A stretch of 64,000 bases of DNA from UBA7960 sp964348755 (lineage in GTDB: Bacteria; Bacteroidota; Bacteroidia; Bacteroidales; UBA7960). The notes below the pieces were generated by a model, which was not told where the DNA came from, did no database searches, and saw only the letters and a program-made list of their open reading frames with translations. Shown piece after piece: positions 45,653-53,920 of the stretch. The stretch's first letter is position 1. Each line of letters begins with the position of its first letter. The DNA is taken from NCBI GenBank assembly GCA_964348755.1, contig CAYGDW010000004.1:36137-100136 (forward strand), in the 5' to 3' direction. The translations under genes were made by a program, and so were the position numbers.

Positions 45653-45716
45653 GCTTGTGTGTCAGAAAACTAATATGCCATTGTGGGCAATAGCTTTTTC
45701 AGGCTGACGCACAAGC
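45653..45716. other. Intercistronic hairpin before the symporter gene
   Basis: 13-bp stem GCTTGTGTGTCAG/CTGACGCACAAGC (45653-45665 with 45704-45716, one mismatch) enclosing a smaller TGCC/GGCA hairpin. No T run on either strand, so it is more like an mRNA processing or stability element than a terminator. Confidence 0.5.
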
Positions 45717-45742
45717 CGCGATAGGTTATAACTTTGCAACCG

Positions 45743-47071
45743 CTATGCCCCCGGCACCGGCGGTATGGCAGGAATATTCACGATGCCGAATTCCAGCCTT
45801 TCAGGACCCAGCCGAAGGTTTGAGTTCATCATTTCTTCCATGGTAACCTCCTTGCCGGTGTATGCCGAAATGCGTCCCATTATGCCTGCCATGGTTGACA
45901 TGGCGCATTCGGAGGCCTGATTTAGTGAGTCGTTATTGCGAATAGCTGCAACCAGATTCACCATTTCCTGGTCGAATGGGCTTTTCATCATTTGATCGGA
46001 TGGCTTTCCATTTTCGTCGGGAGGGTACTGGAATGTCCAAATCTGCTCACCTTTGTGGTCGCGAATGGTATTTTGCAGGTTTGAAGTGCCATTGGTGCCT
46101 ACAATAAGCTCGGCATTATGGTTTGCACAATTGTTTATTTGCCGGCACATACTAAGAAGGTGTGTGCCATCGTCATACACAAAATCGGTGGCAAAAAAGT
46201 CGAATTGGTCACCGGTTTGCCTCCGGTGTCTTGCTCCGAATGCCAGTGCTTTTATGGGGTGTTTTCCTTTAAACCAGCTAACTGCATCGTAGTTATGCAC
46301 GTGTTGTTCTACAATATGGTCGCCCGAGAGCCAGGTCCAGTTAACCCAGTCGCGCAGCATGGCCTCCATATCGCTCCAGCCTGGCTGTCGGTTTACAAAC
46401 CAAAGCTGGGGTTGGTTCCAGTAGCAGTTGGCGGCCACTATATTGCCAATTGCGCCGCTTTTAATGTGCTCGTAAGTGGTAAGGTAGTCGCGCTGGTGTC
46501 GGCGTTGTGTGCCTGCCACTACTTTAAGCCCTGCATTGTCGGCCATTCGTGCGGATGCCATTATTGAACGCGCCCCTACCGGGTCAACGGCCACCGGTTT
46601 TTCCATGAATACATGCTTACGGGCCCTAACGGCAGCATCGAAGTGGGTTGGGCGAAAGTACGGCGGGGTGGCAAGCAGCACCACATCAACATCTGTTTCA
46701 ATAACTTTCTGATAGGCATCGAAACCCACAAAGCATTTCTCATCGGCCACTTCCACATTTCGGTGTTCTTTTAAGGAAGCCCTGCACCGGTCGAGCCTTT
46801 CCTTAAACACATCGCCAAGGGCTGTGATTTCCAAGCCTGGCCCAGCATCAATAAAGTTGAGAGCGGCGCCGGTGCCGCGGCCGCCACATCCAATAAGGCC
46901 GGCTTTTAGCATTCTACCTTTGGGTGCGGCATCAAGAAATGTTGGCAGCACAACCCGGCTTTTGTCAGTACTGCACGATTTTAGCAACAGGCCGGCCCCC
47001 AGCGCGCTGGCAGCGGCTACAGTTCCGATTCCCTTAATGAAATCACGGCGGGTGGGTTGTTCTAAGCTCAT
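45743..47071 (-). CDS. Tat-exported Gfo/Idh/MocA-family oxidoreductase
   Basis: 442 residues. The N-terminus has a twin-arginine motif (TRRDFIKG) and a hydrophobic stretch ending in LLKSC, so it is exported folded and may be lipidated at Cys33. Rossmann motif GCGGRG (61-66) and the catalytic-lysine motif EKP (157-159) are intact; WFKGKHPIKALAFGARHRRQTGDQFDFF follows in the substrate domain. Members oxidise or reduce sugar carbons with NAD(P), often non-dissociating in exported forms. It lies 36 bp after the cytochrome/SUMF1 gene in the same operon; 3-dehydrogenation of a sugar is the favoured role. Confidence 0.88.
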   Translation of the reverse strand: MSLEQPTRRDFIKGIGTVAAASALGAGLLLKSCSTDKSRVVLPTFLDAAPKGRMLKAGLIGCGGRGTGAALNFIDAGPGLEITALGDVFKERLDRCRASLKEHRNVEVADEKCFVGFDAYQKVIETDVDVVLLATPPYFRPTHFDAAVRARKHVFMEKPVAVDPVGARSIMASARMADNAGLKVVAGTQRRHQRDYLTTYEHIKSGAIGNIVAANCYWNQPQLWFVNRQPGWSDMEAMLRDWVNWTWLSGDHIVEQHVHNYDAVSWFKGKHPIKALAFGARHRRQTGDQFDFFATDFVYDDGTHLLSMCRQINNCANHNAELIVGTNGTSNLQNTIRDHKGEQIWTFQYPPDENGKPSDQMMKSPFDQEMVNLVAAIRNNDSLNQASECAMSTMAGIMGRISAYTGKEVTMEEMMNSNLRLGPERLEFGIVNIPAIPPVPGA

Positions 47072-47107
47072 GGCAAAAGATTGTTTAAAATAAATGATTC
47101 GTTTTTT

Positions 47108-48670
47108 TTAATGAATTGTTTCCAAAGGTTTCCATTCCATAACCACTCTGAAGCCCACATCGTTCACATCTGAATACCACCATATACTTTTGGGTATTTG
47201 CGGATCGGTTCTGAGCCATTGGTCATGCCGGGTATGGCTCCTGGTAGCAGCTCTTACCCCAAAGGCATCGCTTTTAAACGAACCACCCCTGATAACCCGC
47301 TCCGTGCCAGTGGCAGGGCCTCGTGGGTTTTTGACCACGGCATTTTCAGGGTAGGTGGTATAAATATCTTCAGCATAATAGTCAGAGCAAAATTCCCAAA
47401 CATTGCCTAGCATGTTTTTCAGCCCGAAGGGATTTGCCTTAACCGACTCAGGTCTTTGTGTGCGCGCCAGGCTGTTAAGTTCGTATATCACGTAAGTGTT
47501 TATATTGGTAGTGTCGGGTCCAAAAATTCGGTTGCGTAGGGTTTGCCTGGTAAACCTCCTGGGTGAACCTTCAAAGAAGTAAGGGGTGGTGGTTCCTGCG
47601 CGAGCAGCGTATTCCCATTCGGCTTCGGTGGGCAGGCGGTAGGTTTTTCCGGTTTTTTGACTCAGCCACCGGCAAAAGGTCTCCGCTGCATGGTAGGTCA
47701 TGGTTATTGCTGGCCTGTCGCCCCAACCCCAACCCTGATCTGGGCTTCCCCATGGCGGGGTAGGCCCGGAAATGGCATCTACACCATCAACCTGCCTTAC
47801 CGAAACGCCTATGCTGGCATCGGTGCGGCCTTCCGACATGGTTTCTCTGAAAAATGCCAGGTACATATCCCAACTTACCTGTATCTCGGACATGAAGAAT
47901 GGGCTTAGTTCTACCTGCCGCTGGGGGCCTTCGTTTGGGCTGCGGCCTGGTTCGGTTGGAGGGCTTCCAATGGTAAAACGACCTGCAGCAATGGGCAGCA
48001 TTTTAAAAGAAACCCCTGTGCCGGGTATGGTTTCGGTAAAGGCAGAAAATTCCGTTATTTTGGCAGCTTTTTCAAAAACCACTGCTTCTGTGGTTTGTGG
48101 TTGATCAAACCCAAAATCAATTTTTTTGTGTGCCGCCTCCGAAAAGTGCCCCACATGCAAATGGCAGTTCAGGCAATTTAGCTCATGTTTGTTCTGCTCG
48201 TAGTACAAATGTGCATGCATGCCTTCCTGCGAAAGCTGCAACGGAAAAAGGTTCTGATGACAACCAATACAGCTTTCCTGGTAAGTGTGCTTCAGGGCAG
48301 CTTCAAGCTGGCGTTTGGCCTCCCAGTTTATTTTGTCAGTATCTTTAAATATCATTCCATAAACATCGCGAAGGCCGGTTTTCGCTTTCGCGGAAAAATG
48401 CGTCAGGGTGCCTGGTGGCGGAAGGTGGCACTGAACGCAATGTACCACAATGCCCGACTTATTGTTGTAATGGGTTGAAAGCCGCCAGTTTTCCTCGGCA
48501 TGCGGATGAACATGGCAACTCATGCAAAACTGGTCGGTCGAGGTGTATTCCATTGCCTCAAGGCTAAGTATAATGAAAAGCACACCCGCAAAAAATCCGT
48601 AAAACAACAGGGTGGAATATGGTCGCTTTTTAGGTAGAAATAGTTGCTTTAATCGCTGTGCTGTTATCAT
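47108..48670 (-). CDS. NapC/NirT-type tetraheme cytochrome c fused to a SUMF1-like domain
   Basis: 520 residues. A short cytoplasmic tail and one membrane anchor (about 19-38) are followed by four haem sites: CMSCH (49-53), CVQCH (78-82), CIGCH (134-138) and CLNCH (166-170), with spacing like NapC/NrfH quinol-oxidising cytochromes. A SUMF1/FGE-sulfatase fold fills about 219-513 (GRFTIGSP, RLPTEAEWEYAARAG, GNVWEFCSDYY, RVIRGGSF). The cysteines used by true formylglycine-generating enzymes after RGGS are absent (KSDAFGVRAATRS), so sulfatase activation is unlikely. It probably passes electrons between quinol and a periplasmic partner. Second-to-last enzyme gene of the operon. Confidence 0.88.
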   Translation of the reverse strand: MITAQRLKQLFLPKKRPYSTLLFYGFFAGVLFIILSLEAMEYTSTDQFCMSCHVHPHAEENWRLSTHYNNKSGIVVHCVQCHLPPPGTLTHFSAKAKTGLRDVYGMIFKDTDKINWEAKRQLEAALKHTYQESCIGCHQNLFPLQLSQEGMHAHLYYEQNKHELNCLNCHLHVGHFSEAAHKKIDFGFDQPQTTEAVVFEKAAKITEFSAFTETIPGTGVSFKMLPIAAGRFTIGSPPTEPGRSPNEGPQRQVELSPFFMSEIQVSWDMYLAFFRETMSEGRTDASIGVSVRQVDGVDAISGPTPPWGSPDQGWGWGDRPAITMTYHAAETFCRWLSQKTGKTYRLPTEAEWEYAARAGTTTPYFFEGSPRRFTRQTLRNRIFGPDTTNINTYVIYELNSLARTQRPESVKANPFGLKNMLGNVWEFCSDYYAEDIYTTYPENAVVKNPRGPATGTERVIRGGSFKSDAFGVRAATRSHTRHDQWLRTDPQIPKSIWWYSDVNDVGFRVVMEWKPLETIH

Positions 48671-48806
48671 TAAAATTGCAAAATTTTATCCAGTCTGAAA
48701 AATGTACCGAATACCATTTTGGTACCCTTTTTAATAGCTAAAGAAGTTGCCTGAGGAAAATCAAAATTATTTTTTTTTTTTTGAAAATCAATACTATATT
48801 TATTTT

Positions 48807-49577
48807 TCAGGGTTTCAGGTTTAGCAATTCAATTTTCCGGAATTCTGTTGGGTGGCTTTCGGCCTGCAGGGCAATATATCCTTTGCTTAGTGGCAACCCG
48901 CTTTCTTCGAGTCTTAGGTTTTTGTAAGTCATTACGGTATCGCCGTTTATGATATGGTGGGCAATTGAGTCGCCATAAACCACCAGTTCGAAAAGCACCC
49001 ACTGGTCGCCATGAAAGGTTTTTGAATTTGAGCTTATGCAGTGGGCATCAGGCCGTTGCCCTTTTATTTCAACGGTGGTGCCCGGTGTACACACGTTTCC
49101 ATTTGACCTTTCATTGGTGCCGTCGCCCCCCAGCATTTGGGCCTCGACCGAAAATGGGAAGTGTTGATTTAATTCCACACTTTGGGCCGATTGCGAGTGG
49201 AACATTATTCCATTGTTCATAAATCCCCACTCGGGCCCTCCTGCAATTTGCTCACCCACAAAACGGTATTCAACCCTGAGTTTAAAATGCGAAAACTCCT
49301 GATTGAAAAAGATGTGCCCAAAGCGGTTGCCAAGCTCTTCGTATTCATCATAACAAGCCTTCAGGATGCCATCTTCTACCCTGAAGGTGTTCCCGAAATT
49401 ATCATTGAGCTTATATCCACTAATTTTGATGTCCCAGCCATTAAGGTTTTCGCCATTGAACAGAGATATCCATTCTTCGGATTGTTGCGGACCTTTGCAA
49501 GAAATAAACCACATGGAAAGGATTGAAATGAAAAGCAAGGCTGGTATTGCCTTTCGGATCGAGTTTGTTTTTGCCAT
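48807..49577 (-). CDS. DUF1080 lipoprotein (3-keto-glycoside hydrolase/lyase-like)
   Basis: 256 residues: signal peptide with lipobox (WFISC, Cys27), then the concanavalin-like DUF1080 jelly roll (WISLFNGENLNGWDIKISGY, GHIFFNQEFSHFKLRVEYRF, GGPEWGFMNNGIMFHSQ, IEVQ-like VEAQMLGGDG, GYIALQAESHPTEFRKIELLNL). DUF1080 members from Bacteroidota cleave glycosidic bonds after the sugar has been oxidised at C3. Surface or periplasmic. It lies 50 bp after the second TIM-barrel gene. A 13-T tract (48770-48782) lies in the 136-bp gap to the next gene. Confidence 0.85.
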   Translation of the reverse strand: MAKTNSIRKAIPALLFISILSMWFISCKGPQQSEEWISLFNGENLNGWDIKISGYKLNDNFGNTFRVEDGILKACYDEYEELGNRFGHIFFNQEFSHFKLRVEYRFVGEQIAGGPEWGFMNNGIMFHSQSAQSVELNQHFPFSVEAQMLGGDGTNERSNGNVCTPGTTVEIKGQRPDAHCISSNSKTFHGDQWVLFELVVYGDSIAHHIINGDTVMTYKNLRLEESGLPLSKGYIALQAESHPTEFRKIELLNLKP

Positions 49578-49627
49578 ATTGTTGTTTTTCAGAATTTTGG
49601 TTTTGAATTAATTATTTGATTTACCTC

Positions 49628-50527
49628 TTAGCAGAGTGATGCCTGCTCCCATTGGTCCCTGATCAGTTTTGCTGCGGCGGGAATGGTTTCGCGAAGGTCG
49701 CCGCGGCTTCCACATTCCAAACTTATATACCCTTTATAACCAATATGTTTAAGTGTTTTGAAGCCCTTGGTGTAATCGTCGCCAGGGTCTTCGCCGGGCA
49801 TAATGCGGTTTTTTCGGCTTGCAATGTGCATGTGGTGCAGGTATGGGGCCGCCGAGAAAATGGCACCCATGTCGCACGTTTCTTCCCATGTCATATGCCA
49901 GAAGTCGCCCATAACACCAACCCCTTCGCTGCCGACATTTTTAGCAATGGCAGCGGCATCGGCAAGCATACGCAAAAACCATGCTTCGGTGCGGTTGAGA
50001 GGTTCGAGCAGCAAGCGGGTGTTGTTTCTGAGCGCGTGACCGCCTAAATCCATTAGCAATTCAACCAACAACGCCCTGGCTTCGAAATGCGGAAGGGTTT
50101 CCTGGTTATTGAATGCCGGAACCACAATAAGTCCGGTAGAGCCCAGAGCGCCTGCGGCTTCTAAAATGATTTTAATTGAATCTATGGCTTGCTGGCGCAT
50201 TGCCGGGTCTTTTGCAATCAAAAAGCCCCTGAAGCCGGCCACTACAGCGCTTACTTTAATGTTGCGGTTTTCAAGGGCCTTCTGCAGTTCCTTAACCCTG
50301 TTTTCCAACCCCCCGCCCCAAGGCTCCAAGCCTGTGAATCCGTGTTCTTCCAAAAAATCAAGCTTTTCTGTGAGGCTGTTGCCAGGCGCAACGTTTTCCT
50401 GGCTCGAAAGTTGCAAGAGGGCATTGCCGTTTTGGCTGTTTTGGCTGGGGCTTGAAGGAGCGCAACGGGCTGCAAGCAGGCCAGCTCCGCCAATTGCCGA
50501 AAGAGTTATAAACTTTCTTCGATCCAT
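49628..50527 (-). CDS. Tat-exported lipoprotein, sugar phosphate isomerase/epimerase-like TIM barrel
   Basis: 299 residues with a twin-arginine start (MDRRKFITLS) and a lipobox Cys22. The xylose isomerase-like TIM barrel has the usual metal ligands in LLLEPLN, VMGDFWHM, LHHMHIA and ISLECGS. Export rules out the phosphorylated substrates of the cytoplasmic relatives; a keto-sugar isomerase, epimerase or hydratase fits better. It begins 21 bp after the first TIM-barrel gene. Confidence 0.85.
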   Translation of the reverse strand: MDRRKFITLSAIGGAGLLAARCAPSSPSQNSQNGNALLQLSSQENVAPGNSLTEKLDFLEEHGFTGLEPWGGGLENRVKELQKALENRNIKVSAVVAGFRGFLIAKDPAMRQQAIDSIKIILEAAGALGSTGLIVVPAFNNQETLPHFEARALLVELLMDLGGHALRNNTRLLLEPLNRTEAWFLRMLADAAAIAKNVGSEGVGVMGDFWHMTWEETCDMGAIFSAAPYLHHMHIASRKNRIMPGEDPGDDYTKGFKTLKHIGYKGYISLECGSRGDLRETIPAAAKLIRDQWEQASLC

Positions 50528-50548
50528 TATTTATAGCTTGTTTGGGGT

Positions 50549-51412
50549 TTATTTTGCAAATCTTGAATTTTTCAAAAAGTCAAGGCTAATCCGTGCGCTT
50601 TCAAGTGGCTCAAAGTTGTAATTTTCCACTTCTACAATACTGTGTTTCAAACCCGCTGTATGGGCATAATTATAAATACGCTCAAAATCAATTTTTCCGC
50701 TGGCTCCAACTTCAGTTTCGTCCTTTACATGCCATAATATAAACCGGCCGGGAAAGCGCTCAAAATAGTCAACCGGATCGGCCTTGCCCACAAAAGCCCA
50801 GTAAAGGTCTATCTGGAAAAACACCTTTTCGGGGTCGGTGTTTTTGAGCATGAAGTCAAAGACTACCTGCCCATCGATGGTATTAAATTCTTCTGCATGG
50901 TTATGAAAGCCAAACTTAATTCCTTTGGCATTGCATTTTTCGCCCACCGCATTAAAATAATCGCAAAAGGCCTTCAGTTTTTCGAGGCTTTCGAACCCGG
51001 CCGGACCCATCCAGGCCTGCACAATGTATTTTACCCCCGCCGCTGCGTGGGCTTCAATGCACTTATCCCACCAGGCCATAACTGAATCAAGGTTTTCGGC
51101 AGAGGGCAAATCATGCCCTGCATGCGAACTTAAAAAAACCATGCCGTGTTCTTCTACCAAATTGCGAAATGCCAAAGGCTCCATTCCGTAAAACTTGCCG
51201 TTTGAATAGCCCGCTGCTTCAATAAAGCCATAACCCATTTCGCCGAGAGCTTTCAGCGTTGTGGCAGGATTTTCATTCATGGCATCGCGAACCGACCAAA
51301 GTTGTATGCCGAAACCTTTTTCTTCTTTTGAAACCCTGCACGAAGTCATTAATGCTGTAACCACTACTGACCAAAACAGGATTGCAATGATACTTTTTGT
51401 ATTTTTTTTCAT
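50549..51412 (-). CDS. Lipoprotein, sugar isomerase/hydratase-like TIM barrel
   Basis: 287 residues: a Sec signal with lipobox (LMTSC, Cys25), then an AP_endonuc_2-type TIM barrel beginning GIQLWSVRDAMNENPATTLKALGEMGYGFIE. Probable metal ligands lie in GFHNHAEEF, FQIDLYWA, WHVKDE and SIVEVENY. It resembles the TIM-barrel partners encoded with DUF1080 and Gfo/Idh/MocA genes in Bacteroides loci for 3-keto-glycoside cleavage, where this component hydrates or isomerises the keto-glycal product. First gene of the run; no promoter box recognised upstream. Confidence 0.85.
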   Translation of the reverse strand: MKKNTKSIIAILFWSVVVTALMTSCRVSKEEKGFGIQLWSVRDAMNENPATTLKALGEMGYGFIEAAGYSNGKFYGMEPLAFRNLVEEHGMVFLSSHAGHDLPSAENLDSVMAWWDKCIEAHAAAGVKYIVQAWMGPAGFESLEKLKAFCDYFNAVGEKCNAKGIKFGFHNHAEEFNTIDGQVVFDFMLKNTDPEKVFFQIDLYWAFVGKADPVDYFERFPGRFILWHVKDETEVGASGKIDFERIYNYAHTAGLKHSIVEVENYNFEPLESARISLDFLKNSRFAK

Positions 51413-52355
51413 CTTTAAGTGGTTTTGGTTAAATGTATGGCAAGTTATTAAAATATTGTTTATGGGTAGGAAAATTTAACAAAAAGCGGCTTGTCCAAAA
51501 CAAAAAGTGCCTGCTAAAAATGGATTTACCCCAAAAGAGAAAATGAATGTAATTTGATACCCCTAAACCAGCCCAGGTTGTGTTTAGGGTGTGTTTTTGG
51601 CCGGCCCTCAAAAGTTTGGTTTAACCCCAAATTCTCAAATTACAAATGGGGTTTTACAGAAAGCTTCCTTTCGGTTATAATTGGTGCTGAAAATATAAAT
51701 ATTTAATTTGTTTGCATGGATGGCAAACAGAAGAAAAAGCCATAAATAAAATTAACAGCAAACCCTATGAAAAGCAGGACAGAAAGGCAAAACCCTTTAC
51801 GAATCAGCTGCCTGATGGCAGCAGCATTTGACTTTTATAGAACATAATATTTGCTGTTGACAAAATACAATTCGACCTTGCTCTGAAACCGGTTTTAGAT
51901 GTAGTAAAACTACCTTTGTGGTATTGATACAAGGGTTTATAAAATACCACCTAAAGGATAGCCGGTTTTCAGGCAAGGCCACAAAGGTTGAAAAACTGCT
52001 TAAGAGCAGTCAGTATATTTGCAGTGTGCCGCTTAATATGTGCTTGTGCTAATAATGTGCTTAACCGGAATTTTAAATAGATTCGGTTTCTATAATTTTT
52101 GCCAGAATTTCTGAATAGGGCAACATAAGTATTTTTGAGAATCGAATTCGACCTCACGGCCGCTATGTTCGTTTCATTTTATTAATAAAGTTGAGGCCAG
52201 TCTAAAAAGGAATAAATATAACACCTGGCAGGGCTAAAGCCCAAAATTTCAGCATCATCAATAACCCCGACTTTTAGGTCGGGGTTATTGAAATCCAGAT
52301 AGTTAGAAGAAAATAGCCCGAAATTGAAGGTTTTTAGAGTGGACTCAAAGTTGTT
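51413..52355. other. 943-bp gene-free stretch rich in hairpins
   Basis: No credible gene on either strand. It contains at least six stem-loops: 51561-51589 (CCCTAAAC stem, then a T-rich tail on the plus strand), 51623-51653 (AACCCCA/TGGGGTT), 51807-51822 (GCTGCC-TGAT-GGCAGC), the three-way structure 51876-51978, 51996-52011 (ACTGCT-TAAG-AGCAGT) and 52260-52289 (AATAACCCCGAC/GTCGGGGTTATT). It lies between two minus-strand operons. Confidence 0.6.
51876..51978. other. Predicted three-way-junction structure (RNA or DNA palindrome)
   Basis: Outer arms 51876-51892 and 51962-51978 pair over 16 bp with two single-base bulges. Inside are a short TTTTA/TAAAA hairpin (51893-51909) and a second 16-bp imperfect stem (51910-51925 with 51943-51961) closed by a ~17-nt loop. 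No family recognised. Confidence 0.55.
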
Positions 52356-52934
52356 TTAAATAATTCCAAGAAGCTGATTGATGCGGGTTTTGTTAAAGCC
52401 AACCACTATCTCGCCATTGATTTCTGTTTGGGGCACACCCATCTGTCCGCTTTTTCTGAAAAGATTCTGGGCAGCATGTGCATCTCTCGATATATCAACC
52501 TCCGAGAACGAAACCTGATGCTGTTTCAGGTGTTGCTTCACTACCCCGCACCACGAGCATGAGGGCGAGGTATATACAATCACCCTTTTTTGCGGCTTGT
52601 CAGGTTTGGCTGTATCTGAGACAAAAAGTGAACTGCGCAGCAAATTGCTGAAATACTCTTTCGACTGGCAACCCTTTACAAGATTAACCATCCTGTTACC
52701 ATGCAACTGAAACAGGGTAGGGGCAGAGTTGATTCCGAAGGTCGGGTGAATATCCGTTACCGTATTCACATCGGCCAGAAATACATCGACCGACGGGTTT
52801 TCCTTTGCTGCAGCCTCAATACTTTCGAGGCCGCAATTGCTGGCAAAGGAGCCTTTCTTGTAAATAAATACCCATGCGGGTTTGTCTTCTCTGAGCTTCG
52901 ACTGTAAATCGTGTAATGAGCTTATATTGTTCAT
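52356..52934 (-). CDS. Thioredoxin-fold/glutaredoxin fusion protein
   Basis: 192 residues in two domains. The N-terminal thioredoxin-like fold (about 1-100) has lost the CxxC, keeping one cysteine in KKGSFASNCGLES, with the cis-Pro in NSAPTLFQL. A glutaredoxin domain (about 115-192) has CSWC in YTSPSCSWCGVVKQ and the GVPQTEING cis-Pro site. It should reduce disulfides using electrons from the co-encoded thioredoxin reductase. It overlaps trxB by 4 bp and is the last gene of the thiol operon. Confidence 0.87.
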   Translation of the reverse strand: MNNISSLHDLQSKLREDKPAWVFIYKKGSFASNCGLESIEAAAKENPSVDVFLADVNTVTDIHPTFGINSAPTLFQLHGNRMVNLVKGCQSKEYFSNLLRSSLFVSDTAKPDKPQKRVIVYTSPSCSWCGVVKQHLKQHQVSFSEVDISRDAHAAQNLFRKSGQMGVPQTEINGEIVVGFNKTRINQLLGII

Positions 52935-53902
52935 ATCAATGCCTGTTCAAATTGGGGTTGAGCAAGAAAGTTCTTTTTGTTGCGCGATACATAGTCAGAA
53001 GCCGAAAGTGCAGCGATGGTACCATCCGCAACTGCCGTGGTTACCTGCCTGTAGCGTTTGGCAATGGAATCGCCGGCTGCAAATACACCTGAAACACTTG
53101 TTTCCATCTCCGTAGAGGCGATGATCTCGTTTTTGTCGTTGAGCGCTACCACGCCTGTCAGGTTTTCGGTATTTGGCAGGTAACCGATAAAAATGAATGC
53201 TCCTTGAGTTGGCAATTGCGAGATATCCCCATTAACCAGGTTTTTTACGGTTACGGCATTGAGGTTTTCATTGCCAATAAATTCTGTAATCACCGAATTG
53301 AGCATAAATGCAATTTTTGGATTGGTCTTAGCTTCTTCTATTGCATGCCCGAAGGCCTGAAAATGGTCGAATTGGTGAATAATGGTAACCTTTGTGGCAT
53401 ATTTTGTCAAAGCTACGGCCTCCTCAAGTGCAGAGTTTCCGCCACCCACCACCACGATTTCTTTTCCGGTGAAAAATTCGCCATCGCAGGTAGCACAATA
53501 CGAAATGCCTGCACCCCTGAACCTGTCTTCGCCGGGAACATTCAACGGACGCGGCCGTCCGCCTGAGGCCAGAATAACGCCCAGCGCCCTGAATTGCTGC
53601 CCATCGGCCAGGGTAATACGCTTTACAGAGTCATTGAAGGAATATCCCGATATTTTGACATTCGACTTTATTTTGCACCCGAATTCACGGGCTTGTTTCT
53701 TCATGATGTTGGCCAACTGATAACCGGTGGTTTTTTCTACACCCGGGTAGTTTGCCACTTCGTTGGTTAGTACCATCTGTCCGCCCATTGCCCCCTCGTT
53801 GAGTATGAGCGTCGAAAGTTTTGCCCGCGAGGTGTATATCCCTGCAGTAAGACCCGCCGGCCCGCCTCCAAGTATTATTACATCATATATTTCGTGTTCC
53901 AT
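52931..53902 (-). CDS. trxB: Thioredoxin-disulfide reductase
   Basis: FAD/NADPH flavoenzyme of 323 residues that reduces thioredoxin-like proteins. FAD motif GGGPAGLTAGIYTSRA, redox pair CATCDG, NADPH motif VGGGNSALEEA, and C-terminal FAD contact VFAAGDSIAKRYRQVTTAVADGTIAA. It is 18 bp after the atypical thioredoxin gene and overlaps the glutaredoxin fusion. Confidence 0.95.
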   Translation of the reverse strand: MEHEIYDVIILGGGPAGLTAGIYTSRAKLSTLILNEGAMGGQMVLTNEVANYPGVEKTTGYQLANIMKKQAREFGCKIKSNVKISGYSFNDSVKRITLADGQQFRALGVILASGGRPRPLNVPGEDRFRGAGISYCATCDGEFFTGKEIVVVGGGNSALEEAVALTKYATKVTIIHQFDHFQAFGHAIEEAKTNPKIAFMLNSVITEFIGNENLNAVTVKNLVNGDISQLPTQGAFIFIGYLPNTENLTGVVALNDKNEIIASTEMETSVSGVFAAGDSIAKRYRQVTTAVADGTIAALSASDYVSRNKKNFLAQPQFEQALI

Positions 53903-53920
53903 GGGTTTTATGGATTACTA

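Noticed and set aside
47400..48000. Formylglycine-generating (sulfatase-activating) function for the SUMF1 domain
   Set aside because: The catalytic cysteines after RGGS are absent and no sulfatase gene is nearby.
51876..51978. Integron attC or XerCD dif site
   Set aside because: No conserved core-site consensus or neighbouring integrase or cassette genes seen.
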